A program made the position numbers and the translations under genes. This document shows, piece after piece, positions 34,601 to 45,900 of a stretch of DNA of 64,000 nt; positions within the stretch are counted from its first letter, which is position 1, and each line of letters starts with the position of its first letter. The notes beneath the pieces were generated by a model. It saw nothing but the letters and a program-made list of their open reading frames with translations. It was not told the origin of the DNA and searched no databases. Origin of the DNA: Meandrina meandrites (Eukaryota; Cnidaria; Anthozoa; Scleractinia; Meandrinidae); assembly GCA_963693305.1 (NCBI GenBank), contig OY855903.1, positions 50,727,150-50,791,149 of the forward strand, read 5' to 3'.

Positions 34601-37600
34601 ATTTCTGGCTCAGTGTGTGGTATCATTGCATGTACGCATGAAGAAGCAGATACCAGGATGATTTTGCATGCCGCAGACGCAGTCCAAGAGGGTCATCGCA
34701 AGATCGTGCTACGTACAGTTGACACCGACGTCCTTGTGTTAGCGATAGCACTTGCCGGGAGGCTCCAGGAGCAACAAGTTGAACTCTGGGTTGCGATGGG
34801 AACTGGCTCTCATCTGCGTTACATTGCAGCGCACGAGATATCACACAGCCTGGGATCAGAGATGTCCAAGTCCTTACCAGTGTTCCACGCATTCACTGGA
34901 TGCAATACGGTGTCTTGCTTCGCTGGGAGAGGCAAGAAGACCGCTTTTACGGTATGGAAGAGCTACCCAGCCGTCACAGACGCCTTCTTGCAGCTGGCGA
35001 CAACACCAACTCCCTTAGTCAGTGAGGCATGTATGATATATCTAGAACGGTTCGTCATTCTCTTGTATGACAGAACAAGCAGCAAGGCAAATATCGATAA
35101 AGCCAGGAAGCAGCTGTTTGCGCAAAAAGGCAGGGCGTATGATGCAATTCCACCAACTCGGGCGGCCCTGTTACAGCATACAAAGAGAGCTGCTTATCAA
35201 GGTGGTCACTGTTGGGGCCAAGCACTTACACCAAACCCTGAACTACCTTCGCCAGCTGATTGGGGCTGGATTTTCAAGGAAGAAGAATGGCAGCCTTTCT
35301 GGACAACGCTTCCGGACGTGACAAAGTCATGCAGGGAACTTCTCCGCTGTGGATGTAAGCTTGAGTGCAGAGGAAGATGTTGCTGTGCTAGAGCGGCCCT
35401 GAAATGCACTGCCCTTTGCAGTTGCAGTGAAGAATGCAATAACCGGTGATTACATGGAAAGGTTCAACATTGAATGTCTGATTTGACAATGATGAGAGTC
35501 GAATGGGTTTTGTTGTCTAAAAAGACAGGTTGTGTACTAACAACTTCGAATGTGTGATCGTGTGATAGTGACAGTTAGGTCAAACAAGTTTTAGGAACAC
35601 AATGATTGCTTGCATAAGGCATAGTTGATACCGAGTTCTGAAATAACAGCACTAAATGAGTGGTGATAACAGTAAAGTCGAACAAATTTTGTGAAAACAA
35701 TGATTGATTGTGTAAAGCATAGTTGTTACCGAGGTCTGTACTCAAAGGAACAAATGTGAACTAGTGTATTAGTTCAGTGTAGTAGTTGAGACTACTTCAA
35801 GCCAATAAAGCCAATACAGTTCTGTGAGTAGTTTATGTTTTTTACTATAAATCATAGTTTACGTGATTTGTAGCTGTCCTAAGTGAATCAAACAACCTAA
35901 ACCGAAGTACTTACAGTAGTCCATTTGTCACTTCTGGTTCAAAATGGCGGCCATTTTGAAAATTCGCGTACATTTCTAACCATATCAATCTTTTTCAAAT
36001 TTAAAATATCAAATTTTCTTTTAAAGACCAAATTAGTGATACCGATAAAATTTAGTATTGTTAGGTCAAGAAAACAACATTTAATGGCACTAACATTAAA
36101 AATATTTTTTACTTCCGGTTCAAAATGGCGGCCTTTTTTAAAAATCGTCATAACTCGGAGAAAAACGTTTTTTTCGGTGGCTCCATATCTACATCTGTTA
36201 CTGTTATAAAAAGGCATCTTCATGCAAAATTTCATGCTTTTAACCAAAAGTGCACAATTTTTTCACATAACCGCCTGACTAATACCCTTGCTATCTTTGT
36301 ACGCTTCAAGAGTGGCTTGTTTTCCTTGGCCGAAAACCTAGTTTTGGAGTGAGTGAATAGGAACTTGCATCCTCTCTTGGCATTTGTGACCTCTACGTCT
36401 TTTATAACGATTATTATCTGCGTCCACAGTTAGGACAAGTATGGTTGCTTTCGCGTCTTGTAATGATAACAGGTGCTTTAATTTGCAAATGGCTCATTTT
36501 TTCAAATACCATAAATCATACTTTTACTTTTATAATTAAAGCGCTTGGCTTCTAAATAGCTGATGTAGTTTATTTAAAGTACCAAATATTGGGATTGTTT
36601 CAAGTTTCGTAAATTTGCAATCTATCAAATGTATGACCGCGCGGAAAAAGTTCAAGACACCGAGACGGAAACAAACACACAACGAACTGCGTGACTTATT
36701 TCAAAGGCCTTCGAGATTTCGAGATCAAATCGAACAAAAGTTTCGGCGGACCCACAACTTTCTGGGTACCATTCGCCAGCGCTATATTTACCTTTGACAA
36801 ACTTTAAATCGTCAATTCCAAGTTTTCTCTTTTTACAGTCAAATAATCAACAGCATCATGTTATACAAGAACTGTAAGAGTGGCTTCACTTAACCCGGTG
36901 AAACACTGAAAGGCCGTTTACACGACAGAGAAAATTGGGTAGGGACCCGTCAAAAATTGGCCCAGACCCGACCACTTTTGTAGAGAAACAGTCGACTTTA
37001 CACGGCGCCATGCATGTTTCTCCACAAAATGGTCGGGTCCGGACCGATTTTTTGACAGGTCCGTACCCAATTTTCAGTAAGCCACTACCTCTCTGGAACC
37101 TCTATTTTCATTAGCCCGCTGTAAACACTACCTCAATTGTTATTCAGGGCTAGGGCATTGATGTGACCTGTTATCTTTTGTTTTGAGAGCCAATGAAGTA
37201 ACTCGTTCCGAGAGGTAGTGGGCGACGCAATTTAATCTGTCGTGTAAACGGCTCATTCTGTTGTTTTCTTTTGTTAAGATTTGACTATTACGTACTAATT
37301 GCTACGTGTTGTTTCACGGGTTAAATAAACTCACTCTTGCAAAACAAATAATACAAAATATGGCATATATATCCCCTAGCAAATGTTCTGTGTTCATGAT
37401 ATTTCGGGTACGAATACAATGCTGAAGGTTAATATCCTTCGTACTAAACGCATCCTGTTGTTGGCGGGTCATCAGTTTATTTGTCTTGACGCTACTTCAG
37501 TAAATAAAACTAGAAAATGACAAAACTTCGTGGCTACGTGTATATTTGCAAGTATAATTTCAAGCGTGTATAAACGGGACGAAGGCAAACTTAAGTGATA

Positions 37601-38911
37601 TATCACCTTGGTATACGTGTAACGGAAGAACAGAAGCATTGGTGTAACGGAAGCTACGTGTTATACTGCCATTACTGAACAAGAATCAAATACCAGATCT
37701 TTGCCTGTTTAGTTCGGCTAGTTTCACTCCCAGAAAGTCTCTTTGCTTGTAAACACCAAGCCGACGATTTGCCGCTTGAACGATTTGGCGGCTCCTGCTC
37801 CCTCGTTGGCAAAACTACCACACATGAACGCGTTACTGCTAGTAAGAGCATATTTCGTCTAAAATTCGACAACTAGAGTAAAGCAATTCTCCTCTTGTGG
37901 GGCCGAGTTTGATATATTGGCCAACAACAGGTGAAAATTAATTTGTTTGGGAGAAAAACACAGCTAATATTATGCCTAAAAACAACCCTGCCCAGTTTGT
38001 AGAAAGCCGTGATGCCAAATTTCAAACCGGGAGTTCTCTGGACAAGGAAACCACTTATTTAACTTTCTTTTGTACGTCTTTGTTACAAACATTTGATAAT
38101 TGGATGAAACGATACCAACTTTGTTTCATTTTGGGCACGAAAGGTTCGCGTAACGGTCTGCCAAGCATCATCAAATGATTGATGACGAATCATTCAGTGT
38201 TTGATAGTCACTCAAATGATGTTGCACTAAAATGCAACCGCAACTGTAATTAACTTTACTTAAACCATAGTTACAGCATTTTCATATTTTCCTGTCAGGT
38301 AGTAGAAAATATTTGTACAAGACACACGGTAAGGCAGCTATTTTTAGCCTATCTTTCTTCGCTTCGCTTAACAACTGATTATTTCAACTAACTTATAAAG
38401 ATGAAAACAGCTTACCTTTTCGATCGCTCGTGTTGTGCAGCTGTACTACCACTGGATCAGAAAGTACAACTCCAAAATCTTTTCCCGGAGTCCTTTTAAT
38501 CTTTCTGTATTTTGCCGAAACGATGCCTTCCCCTTCAACACGAAGCTCGTTATTTTCGAAACGTGAATAACTAACACCGTCACAGCGCAGCTTGCCGAGA
38601 TCTTTCATAAAGTGAACCACGCTGGAATGAAACGGATCCAGAACAGGAAGTCTACAGGCAGCACTACTGTTTCCAACATCTTCAGTTTTTGTGCTGCTAC
38701 TTTCTAAAGTTTTCTTGACTAAATCGTCTTTAGATTCCGCAGAGGTCAAAGGCGATTGTGTGTTGTGAGCGGAATTTATGAATGCTCTACGGAATATAAG
38801 CGCCGATGAAGTCACACTTACAACGCCCAGCAGAACAGCGAACAACCGAAAGCGAAGATATTTCAAGATATAAAATGGGTTGCACCAACAACGAAAGAAT
38901 TTTCTAGACAT
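28700..38911 (-). CDS. DUF229 alkaline-phosphatase/sulfatase-fold membrane protein, gene A
   Basis: Three exons join with phase-1 introns: 38416-38911, 30757-31017 and 28700-29976 (TAG), 677 aa. The start MSRKFF is chosen because all four first exons in the cluster begin MSR; an upstream ATG lies in a MITE. A basic N-terminus and one hydrophobic helix (RLFAVLLGVVSVTSSALIF, about 22-40) predict a type II membrane protein. A variable stem follows, then conserved CRLPVLDPFHSSVVHFMKDL. Exon 2 has NVALIMFDSTSAANF (217-231), where the superfamily nucleophile sits. Exon 3 has IVGDGTTA, the metal-ligand-like SSHATISHND (381-389) and FADHGARFSG (DHG at 423-425). DUF229 proteins are alkaline-phosphatase-like; their substrate is unknown. 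Intron 1 is swollen by the 5-kb element at 31,263-36,281. Confidence 0.88.
30490..30600 (-). mobile_element. SINE fragment in DUF229 gene A intron 2
   Basis: Reverse complement of the SINE body seen at 6,300-6,420: ATTTCTACTCCCCCTGGATG, GCAGGGTTACCCCCAGC, and GTGAAGAGGCACAGTGAG. Diverged; non-coding. Confidence 0.65.
31263..36281 (+). mobile_element. 5.0-kb TIR element carrying a degenerate CXC-domain gene
   Basis: Diverged inverted repeats of about 185 bp bound the unit: TAGTCAGGCGGATATGTG at the left, CACATAACCGCCTGACTA at the right. Both contain AAAAGCATGAAATTT, GATATGGAGCCAC and, further in, ACCGGAAGTA beside a GCGGTC/GGCCGCC block. ATA flanks both ends (31,260-31,262 and 36,282-36,284), a possible 3-bp duplication. 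It sits in the first intron of DUF229 gene A and is absent from gene B's equivalent intron. The interior codes one long, broken protein. No canonical transposase was recognised, so superfamily is open. Confidence 0.75.
31540..35449 (+). pseudogene. Element-borne multi-domain gene with C-terminal CXC/tesmin-like cysteine module, broken
   Basis: One protein-like sequence runs across three frames. The N-terminal part (helical, FKLADLGNMYTTRMEQLG) shifts frame near 31,880. The next part runs to an in-frame TGA at 33,381-33,383, continues as FELYIDAVSKIVPWFFGLDH to a second TGA at 33,813-33,815, and resumes to about 34,640. There a second frameshift enters the last part (HEEADTRMILHAADAV, DTDVLVLAIAL, HAFTGCNTVSCFAGRGKK), ending with a cluster of 13 or more cysteines (CGCKLECRGRCCC...CSCSEEC) before TGA at 35,449. 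The acidic DTDVLVLA and GCNT...GRGKK blocks resemble PIN/FEN-type nuclease motifs (inference). Similar CXC-domain proteins are, to my knowledge, multiplied in cnidarian genomes. A pyrimidine-rich AG near 31,541 may be a splice acceptor, so a 5' exon is possible. Confidence 0.7.
36912..37252. mobile_element. MITE with GCCGTTTACACGACAG ends
   Basis: GGCCGTTTACACGACAGA at the left and TCTGTCGTGTAAACGGC at the right bound 340 bp. An internal inverted pair (GACCCGACCACTTTTGT / ACAAAATGGTCGGGTCC) is present. Non-coding, within intron 1 of DUF229 gene A. Confidence 0.75.
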
Positions 38912-38965
38912 CTTTGTACGCGAAAGAAAATTATTCCGAACAGCAAGGAAGGCGAGATTGCCGAC

Positions 38966-39006
38966 ACAACGACCTCGTCCCCAGAAGGCCCTGGGGACGA
39001 GGTTGG
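38966..39006. repeat. Short GC-rich hairpin upstream of DUF229 gene A
   Basis: AACCTCGTCCCCAG and its complement CTGGGGACGAGGTT form a short foldback. It supplies the spurious upstream ATG of the gene A first exon, so gene A's proximal 5' region differs here from genes B and C. Confidence 0.6.
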
Positions 39007-40159
39007 CCGACACAAAAGAGGCGTGCTGCTTTGATGCTATGGAAATGAACCTAGATCCCAGGCTCTTTCAAATGAAACCTGCTGCACCTGTGATGCGGTT
39101 TATTGGTTTGATAGATTGATGAGAAACTGGAGCGATTCTTTCTCGATTGACCGGTTCCTTGAAGGAAAACACGCCAATTGAATGGTGCCAAATTTTGGGT
39201 TCAAATTACTGGAGCATGTATCTAGACTACGTGCCGTCCCTATTTATTTTCGCAGTCCGTAGAGCGTGAAGCGAAAAAATAAATGCCCAAGCGGGCATTA
39301 TACTTATAGTCTCTATACGAACTCGACATGTGGAAAGCAACATTTTACGCATTAACCTTTGTGAGGTCATTTTTGCATCCACGATGTATGTCGTAGTTTA
39401 TTGTTTAGCTTTTTTGCCTTGTGGCAGTAGCGGTTTTAAGCATTTCACCACAATGCAGGCATCGGTACCAATTCTTTTTTCATTTCATTCAAAAGCACTG
39501 AACCATTCAGTCTGTAATTATGCAAGCTTTCAAAGTTCTTTATATACTGCAGATATCATTGTTTTCGAACAATGGTTTATACTCGATCTAGTTCAGTGAG
39601 CTCAGTTGTAAGCAGGCAACAAACTTGAAATAGGGCAAAACAAAAGACAACACAAAGTCAACTTCCTCTTTGTCTTCACCTTGCGTTATTACATTTATAA
39701 AAGAACACTGTCAAAGTCAGAATTCTCGTTTTAGAAAACTCCACTAACATCATTCGAAAGAAAACACGACAATCTTGAACCCTTCTCTAGTAATATCTAG
39801 ATTTGCATGAAAATGGACGTGCAGGTGAAACTCATTTTCATACGAATTGTTCCGCACGAAGACTTGTTTTAACACGAGAGGCAAAAGGTAACTCGGAAAC
39901 AGCCTATTGGGAATGCCTCTCAAGTCAAGTTATAATTTTACAATTTAGTTAAAGATTTTAAGATTTTTCTATATCATAGATTATAATAACATTTTTATAT
40001 AACTTATATATATATTTTTATTGTAGTGATATTAGTATTAGTGTAGTCTTTAGTTTTTTAGTAGTGTCCCCTAATTAGTATGGTGCTATTCCCAGGCTAT
40101 AAGGTTCTTGACACTTAAATAAAGTTTCTTATCTTATCTTTTAACATGGTCAAGCACAA
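39007..40159. other. Spacer between DUF229 genes A and B, part 1
   Basis: No exon supported. The end (40,060-40,140) reads CCCAGGCTATAAGGTTCTTG, ACACTTAAATAAAG and then TTCTTATCTTATCTT, the look of a non-LTR retrotransposon 3' tail with a short terminal repeat; this is a weak call. Confidence 0.35.
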
Positions 40160-40163
40160 TTAA

Positions 40164-41878
40164 AGTGGCTATGAAATGAAAAATCAAGCTATTAAAAAAT
40201 AAGCTCATTTAAGGACGGTGCTTACTTTTGTTACTGCGCACATCTTCTGCGCATCACGCAAGGCATCGATCGCATTAGACGCGCGCGCTAAGGGAATTTG
40301 CTCGCTCAAAATGACGAATTCAACTTCGCGACCAAGCGCGCGACTAAAATGCAAGAAAATTTCGGTTGCAACGAAATCCAGTTAATGGAGGTACTAAACC
40401 AGGAACAGTGAAAGAGTAACATATCAGTAAGCCCTAAACGAATATCGATAAAAATGGCTCACATTTAACAGCCTGAAACACATCGCTCATCGCTCAAACG
40501 TAATCAGCAAACTGCTAACTACTTATGGCGTGGTGCACGCGTGAAAAATTGCACGAGAAGCAAATATTTAACTCGCTAGGGAGGGGATAGGAAAAGTGTA
40601 ACTGACCTCAAAAGCGATTCCATACAACTCGTATAACTTTTAAAAACGCGTGGTGACCCATACTTTTTATTTTATAAAATGGAAATGTTAAGTCTATAGA
40701 ACACATGATTAATTTTTCGTTCAGTGCAAAAATTGTTTAGGCTGTTTTTCTGGCCTTGCAAGAGAGAGCTGTTAGAGTCAAAAATGGCTCAGGTGCAATC
40801 GTTTTGTCAATAAAAACGTGGTTCACGCAGTTTCAAAGATAGTATTTGTCAGTTATTTTTAAGATCGTTATATTTAGTGTTGATTTTGTTTATGAAAAAC
40901 CAAATTCAAAGGTAATTTGTAAGGAAATTGTATTTCCTTTTACTTTTTTGGAAAATGCCAGGTCAGCACTTTTTTCAAGATTTCAAACCTAATTATCTCG
41001 AAAATTTGCGTGGCTACCCCTAATTTTCTTTTTGGATTTAAATAGCCCTTGGTAACATCTACTTCCCTTGCATAGTCATCGGCCGGGCAAAAATACCTCG
41101 CTATTAGTAGGCACCGTCCTTAAAAGGCCTTTCAAAGCAAAGAAGTATGGCGTTTTTCTTTTTCTGATATCTTCTTTCCTCCCAGAGATATTCAGGTTTC
41201 TTATAATATGCAAATTAGGTACTGATGACGTCACAGGGTGTGAAGTTTAAGGCTCAAAAAACAAAATTAAGAATATCTCTGGTAATAATTGGACAATCTA
41301 CTTTAAACTTGCCAAGCTTGTTGCACCCAAACAAATACACCAGCCGGTGTATATTTTGATGTTGCTATGGTAACACACTCGGGTCCAGATCTCTGTCATG
41401 CAGAAATGATAATTCCTGTATTTGATCTTCAACAAAGATTGTTTGCTTCTTTTCGTTTGATAAGGAGACCTAGTGTAGTGCAAGCGTTGTATATTTTTCA
41501 AAAAGAGCTAAGGATTTTGCCCTGTAAGGTGAAAATGGTTAAATTTGAATTAAAAAGAAAAGAGACTGGAACCAAGACTATTGCCATGGCAACATTAAAT
41601 TGTGCACCATGTCATGTATTATATGGGGTTAAATGCCCATGCAAAGTTTCCATTGCATTGCTTCATTCTTTCCAGAGATATGCTTGGTTTTGTGTTTTGA
41701 CCCTCACAAACACAACTTGTGACGTCATCAGTACCTAATTTGCATATTAGAAGAAACTTGAATATCTCTGGGAGGAAAAAAGATATCGCCGAAAGAAAAA
41801 CGCCACCCTTCTTTGCTTTGAAAGGCCTTTTCAATAAGCTTATTTTTTAATAGCTTCATTTTTCATTTCATAGGCACT
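40164..41878. mobile_element. TTAA-flanked TIR element (AGTGGCTATGAAATG ends) with a nested insertion
   Basis: Left AGTGGCTATGAAATGAAAAA and right TTTTTCATTTCATAGGCACT are inverted repeats. The homology then continues inward for over 150 bp (AAAGGCCTTTCAAAGCAAAG, TTTCTTATAATATGCAAATT, ACTGATGACGTCAC), so the element is a long foldback. TTAA flanks both ends (40,160-40,163 and 41,879-41,882). The left arm is interrupted by another element at 40,213-41,119. Confidence 0.8.
40213..41119. mobile_element. Nested TTAA-flanked element with GGACGGTGC ends
   Basis: GGACGGTGC and GCACCGTCC bound 907 bp, with TTAA at 40,209-40,212 and 41,120-41,123. Removing it restores continuity of the host element's left arm with its right arm, which supports insertion. 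Non-coding. Confidence 0.75.
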
Positions 41879-42943
41879 TTAAAGAGTAAAAAATAAAAAA
41901 CATTGACAAAATGCATAGAAAACACAATACAAAATTGAAAGTGCAAAAAATTGATACCCCGGACCGACCCGGATCCTGGGCTGTGATTGGTGGATTGCGA
42001 TCCGTGTTGTTCGTTTAGCACGTCGAATGAAGGGTGTGCACATAAAAATGAAAGCGCCTACAACGGTTTAAAGTAGGTATGTTGTGTTAAAAGCGATGAC
42101 TGGTCGAGCACATTCAAAAATCGACCTTTGAACATTGATCTACGCATTTGCAAAATGAATGCATTCTTGAAAAGACTAAGGGGTTTAAATTTTCAAATAA
42201 TCAATTCATTAAAATACCTTAGGGGGGTACGCTTCAGTTGACTCGACTGTAAACTGCTCCATTCTGCTTGCGTATTCGCGAGTGAAAACGAGACTGCACG
42301 CTTTCAAGCAAAGCTTTATACTTTAATTTATTCAGCCGTTTCCGTCGATCGCTTTCGCTCAAGAGATTCTCTCGCGAGTAAGCGACTAAAGGAATGGCTG
42401 AAATTCAGGCATAAGGAAGTTTGCAATTTATAAATTTATCAGAATTGAAATTTATTTACGGAAATTATTCACACAAACACTGCAATTTCCGACGTGCTTG
42501 GACAAACCTACTTGAAGATGGCCGCGAATGATCAAAACATCTTCCTGAAAAGCTATTATAATAAATTGTTCAAAATGAGAATGTTATTCATTTCCAAGTC
42601 CAAAATGTCACGAATAAACGAGCTGCAACCAAGGACTTTGTCTTTTGTGATAAAATTTCATCACAGTTTTTTGAGACCGGACTCATCCCACTTTTGGCTA
42701 TTTGAACTCTGCCGGTCATGTCACTGTACAAACGTATTTCAGCAGCCACATAAAGAAAGAAAACTCTGCATGAGGGCCACAGTTGAATACACTTCTTTTT
42801 ACCTTTTTGCTTTTCTCTTTCAGAAATGCAGGAACATCCATTTTCAGTGGAGTGCGTTTGACTTTCCTTCGACGGTTATAAAGAGGAAAAGCTACTGGCA
42901 ATATTCTAACGATTCTATGCATGATAACCCGAGCTCGAGGAAA

Positions 42944-45900
42944 CTACGCTTTCGGAGAACAATAACAAAATTTTCGCATAAGAGGAAACTTTTCCATAAT
43001 ACAATATGGCTGGTCTTTATAAGCGTCAATCCGACTGATTTCTCCTACAATTGATGGAATACCCTTCATCATTCTAACAGACGCCTCGTAAAATCCATCA
43101 TTTGGAGATGTGACTAGTTGTAGCTGATACAACGTGTCTTTAACAAGAGTGTTCTCGGCTTTGTCACCCATCACCGCTACACAGTAGTCGCACGCATCAT
43201 TTTCAGGATGCTTTGTGTCTCGAAACCTTTGCATGGCTTCCTTTGGCATCTCACGGAATGCGGTCTTGATTTCCTTCAAAGCCAACCGCTGACACAACTT
43301 CGATAGGTCATCACTCTGTGACGTCAGATCGTTGATGTACTTCACTACAGCTGTCGCTACGTCCTTGACTGCGGGCTCATCAATTGACACGGCTTCCAAA
43401 TCGAGACAAGGACACCAATGATCTTCTACGCCTGTGCTTGCGCATGTGCGAGAACTCTCATCAATCCTGCTAAACAAGCTCTGACCAGTTACAATTTCGT
43501 TGGGGTACTGCGGGTATGATAAGATGTGACGCAAGGTGGCATAAACATCAAACGGCGAAGTTAGGACGCGGGAATTATGAACCAGGTTACTGTAGAGGTC
43601 TGGGTATTTGCCAGGAAACCATTTAGGTGTCGTGATTGACATGAATGGGAACCTCTCTTCCAATTTACCTTGAATTGTTTTCCTCAAGCCTGAAAACCGC
43701 GCTCCATGGTCGGCGAAAATAATCAATAAAGTGTTGTTTAAAAATGACTCCTTCTCAAACGTTTGCAAAAAAGCTTTTAGATTGTCATCTGCATAGCCAA
43801 TCGTGTTCACGTTATCGTGCGAAATTACAGCGTGAGATGAAAACGCAAACTTTGGTCTGTCCTTGTATCTGCGAAAGAAACTCAACAAATATTCCAAAGA
43901 CACCACATGAGATGGACGGCTGTTAATACAATGACCTTTCACAATTTTATCAGTCTCTATCCAGAATGGCCGCGCGTAATGGTCTGTTGGCGGATCTTGG
44001 AAACCGTGTAAACGATAATTAAACGATGCGAGGTATGGAGAGTCTTCCGAAAACATCGTAGCGTATCCTTTTTCTTTGTAGTTTTTAAAAATCCACCGCC
44101 AGTTGTCAACGGGCTTGGATGAACTTATTCTCCGTCGAGCTTCTGGTTGCTTTCGCTCGTCAATCCCAGTAAGCATTGCGCACAACTGTGCGGTGGTTCC
44201 ATCTCCCACGATTGTCTCACCTGTCAATCAAATCATCAAAAGTCATCGTTGGGGAAAATTAACCCTTAACAATTTCTGCAACTTCTGAAAACACGCGTGA
44301 TATAAATCCTTAATTCTACTAGGCCCCATGCGATTACCAATACATAAAAACCTCGCTACGAAGGCAGGAGTGAATCTGCCTTTACCTACGTCACTCCAAT
44401 TTTGCAGACTAGTCGTAAAAATCATGAGATAGCAGTAAAAGATCTCACCTTGCATTAGCAATGAGTTTAGGTTCTTGGTCAGATATTCCAAACTGTTTGG
44501 CATTTTTCGCCTAAAATTAGCAGCTGATGTAGAGTCAAACATAATCAGTGCAACATTCAGTGGAATACCACCAGGCTTCTGTTGTCGCTCGAGAACTTCC
44601 TTTTTAGGAAATACGTGCATATGCACGTCACTTTTCTTCTCTCCCGAAGAAGTTTCGACGTCTAACCGGATGTAGTCCCAATCCACTGATACACTTCCGG
44701 TGAAGAAACCTGTAAGCAATAGTGAAAATGTTTACACCGGAACCGGTTCAGTGGCGGATCCAGACCTTCAGCTAAGGACCTTCAGCTAAGGAGGGGGCCT
44801 GCTTTATAGGCCTGACTATGAATTTTGAATTCTGCGAAGATAATTCGGGCACTTCAAAGAAAATGCGCTATTTCCGAAAACATAAGATGGGGGCCCGCAC
44901 CCCCCGGGCCCCGCCCATGGATCCGCCATTGTGGTTGTTATCACCCCCCAAAGGAAATAAAATTTCCCAAGTAATACTAAAACAATTAGACTACTCGCCC
45001 TCTTTTTCTGTGAATGATAGTAAACTCTGATGCTCCTCGCTGACTAATCGCTCATAGAAAACTTGGGCTTGCAGTCTTATTATTTGAAAAAAAGAGACAC
45101 ACAGATGACGTCATTGCGTGGTGACGTCATCGCGGGTGTGATCAGAGCAACCTCGTTCCCAGGGTCTCTCTCTCCCCGCCCCCAAGAGGGAGAGAAGAGA
45201 GACCCTGGTTGCGGCTGGTCACGTGATCTGGGTGACAAACCAAAACCGCAGGGAGGGTTGTTCTTCAAAAAAATTTTGTCCACCGTACAAATTTTTTTCG
45301 GCGTTTGCACTGTATTGCACTGCGACATGACCGTAATGCAACATACCGGAGCCACGTGAAAAAGTGTTTATTTTGGTGACAACACTTTACGCTCTCCTGT
45401 AGGCTTAGTATTGACAAAAGCAGTCTAAGCCGCCCTCCCTTCAACGAATTTTTTGTCACCACCCAAATTCTGGATGGCACGTGACCAGCCGCAACCAGGG
45501 TCTCTCTCTTCTCAGAGAGGTTGTGATCAGAGCTCATAGTTCAAGTCAGCTTATCTGCAAAGTTTTTCAAAACTTGCGGCCAAACAACAAGACAAAGCTC
45601 AACTTAATTATGAATTTACATCGAGGAACAATCTACCAAATACGCTTGAAGTAGACGGTGGCTGATTCAAAAAGTTATCGAAAGCTTCGAGAAAGCTGTA
45701 ATTGTTTATCCGATGCTCGAGTAGTTGGACGACCCTACGGGAAAATCAAATCCATGAATGGCGGTTAACGCTGATTACCTACAATTCCAGCTATGTTTAA
45801 CAATTATTCACCAAAGTGGAGAGGAATAGTGGTGGATATTTACCGAGCCGAAGGGAAACGAAATGGCTTCGCGCGTTGCTTTGGGTACCGACAGTAAAGT

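Noticed and set aside
38966..39013. Upstream ATG extending DUF229-A by 34 residues
   Set aside because: It lies in a hairpin MITE and is not shared by the other three first exons, all of which begin at MSR. The extensions in B and C were set aside for the same reason.
42494..43054. 186-codon plus-strand frame
   Set aside because: It runs antisense to the 3' end and flank of DUF229 gene B exon 3; its counterpart at 28,526-28,873 does the same at gene A.
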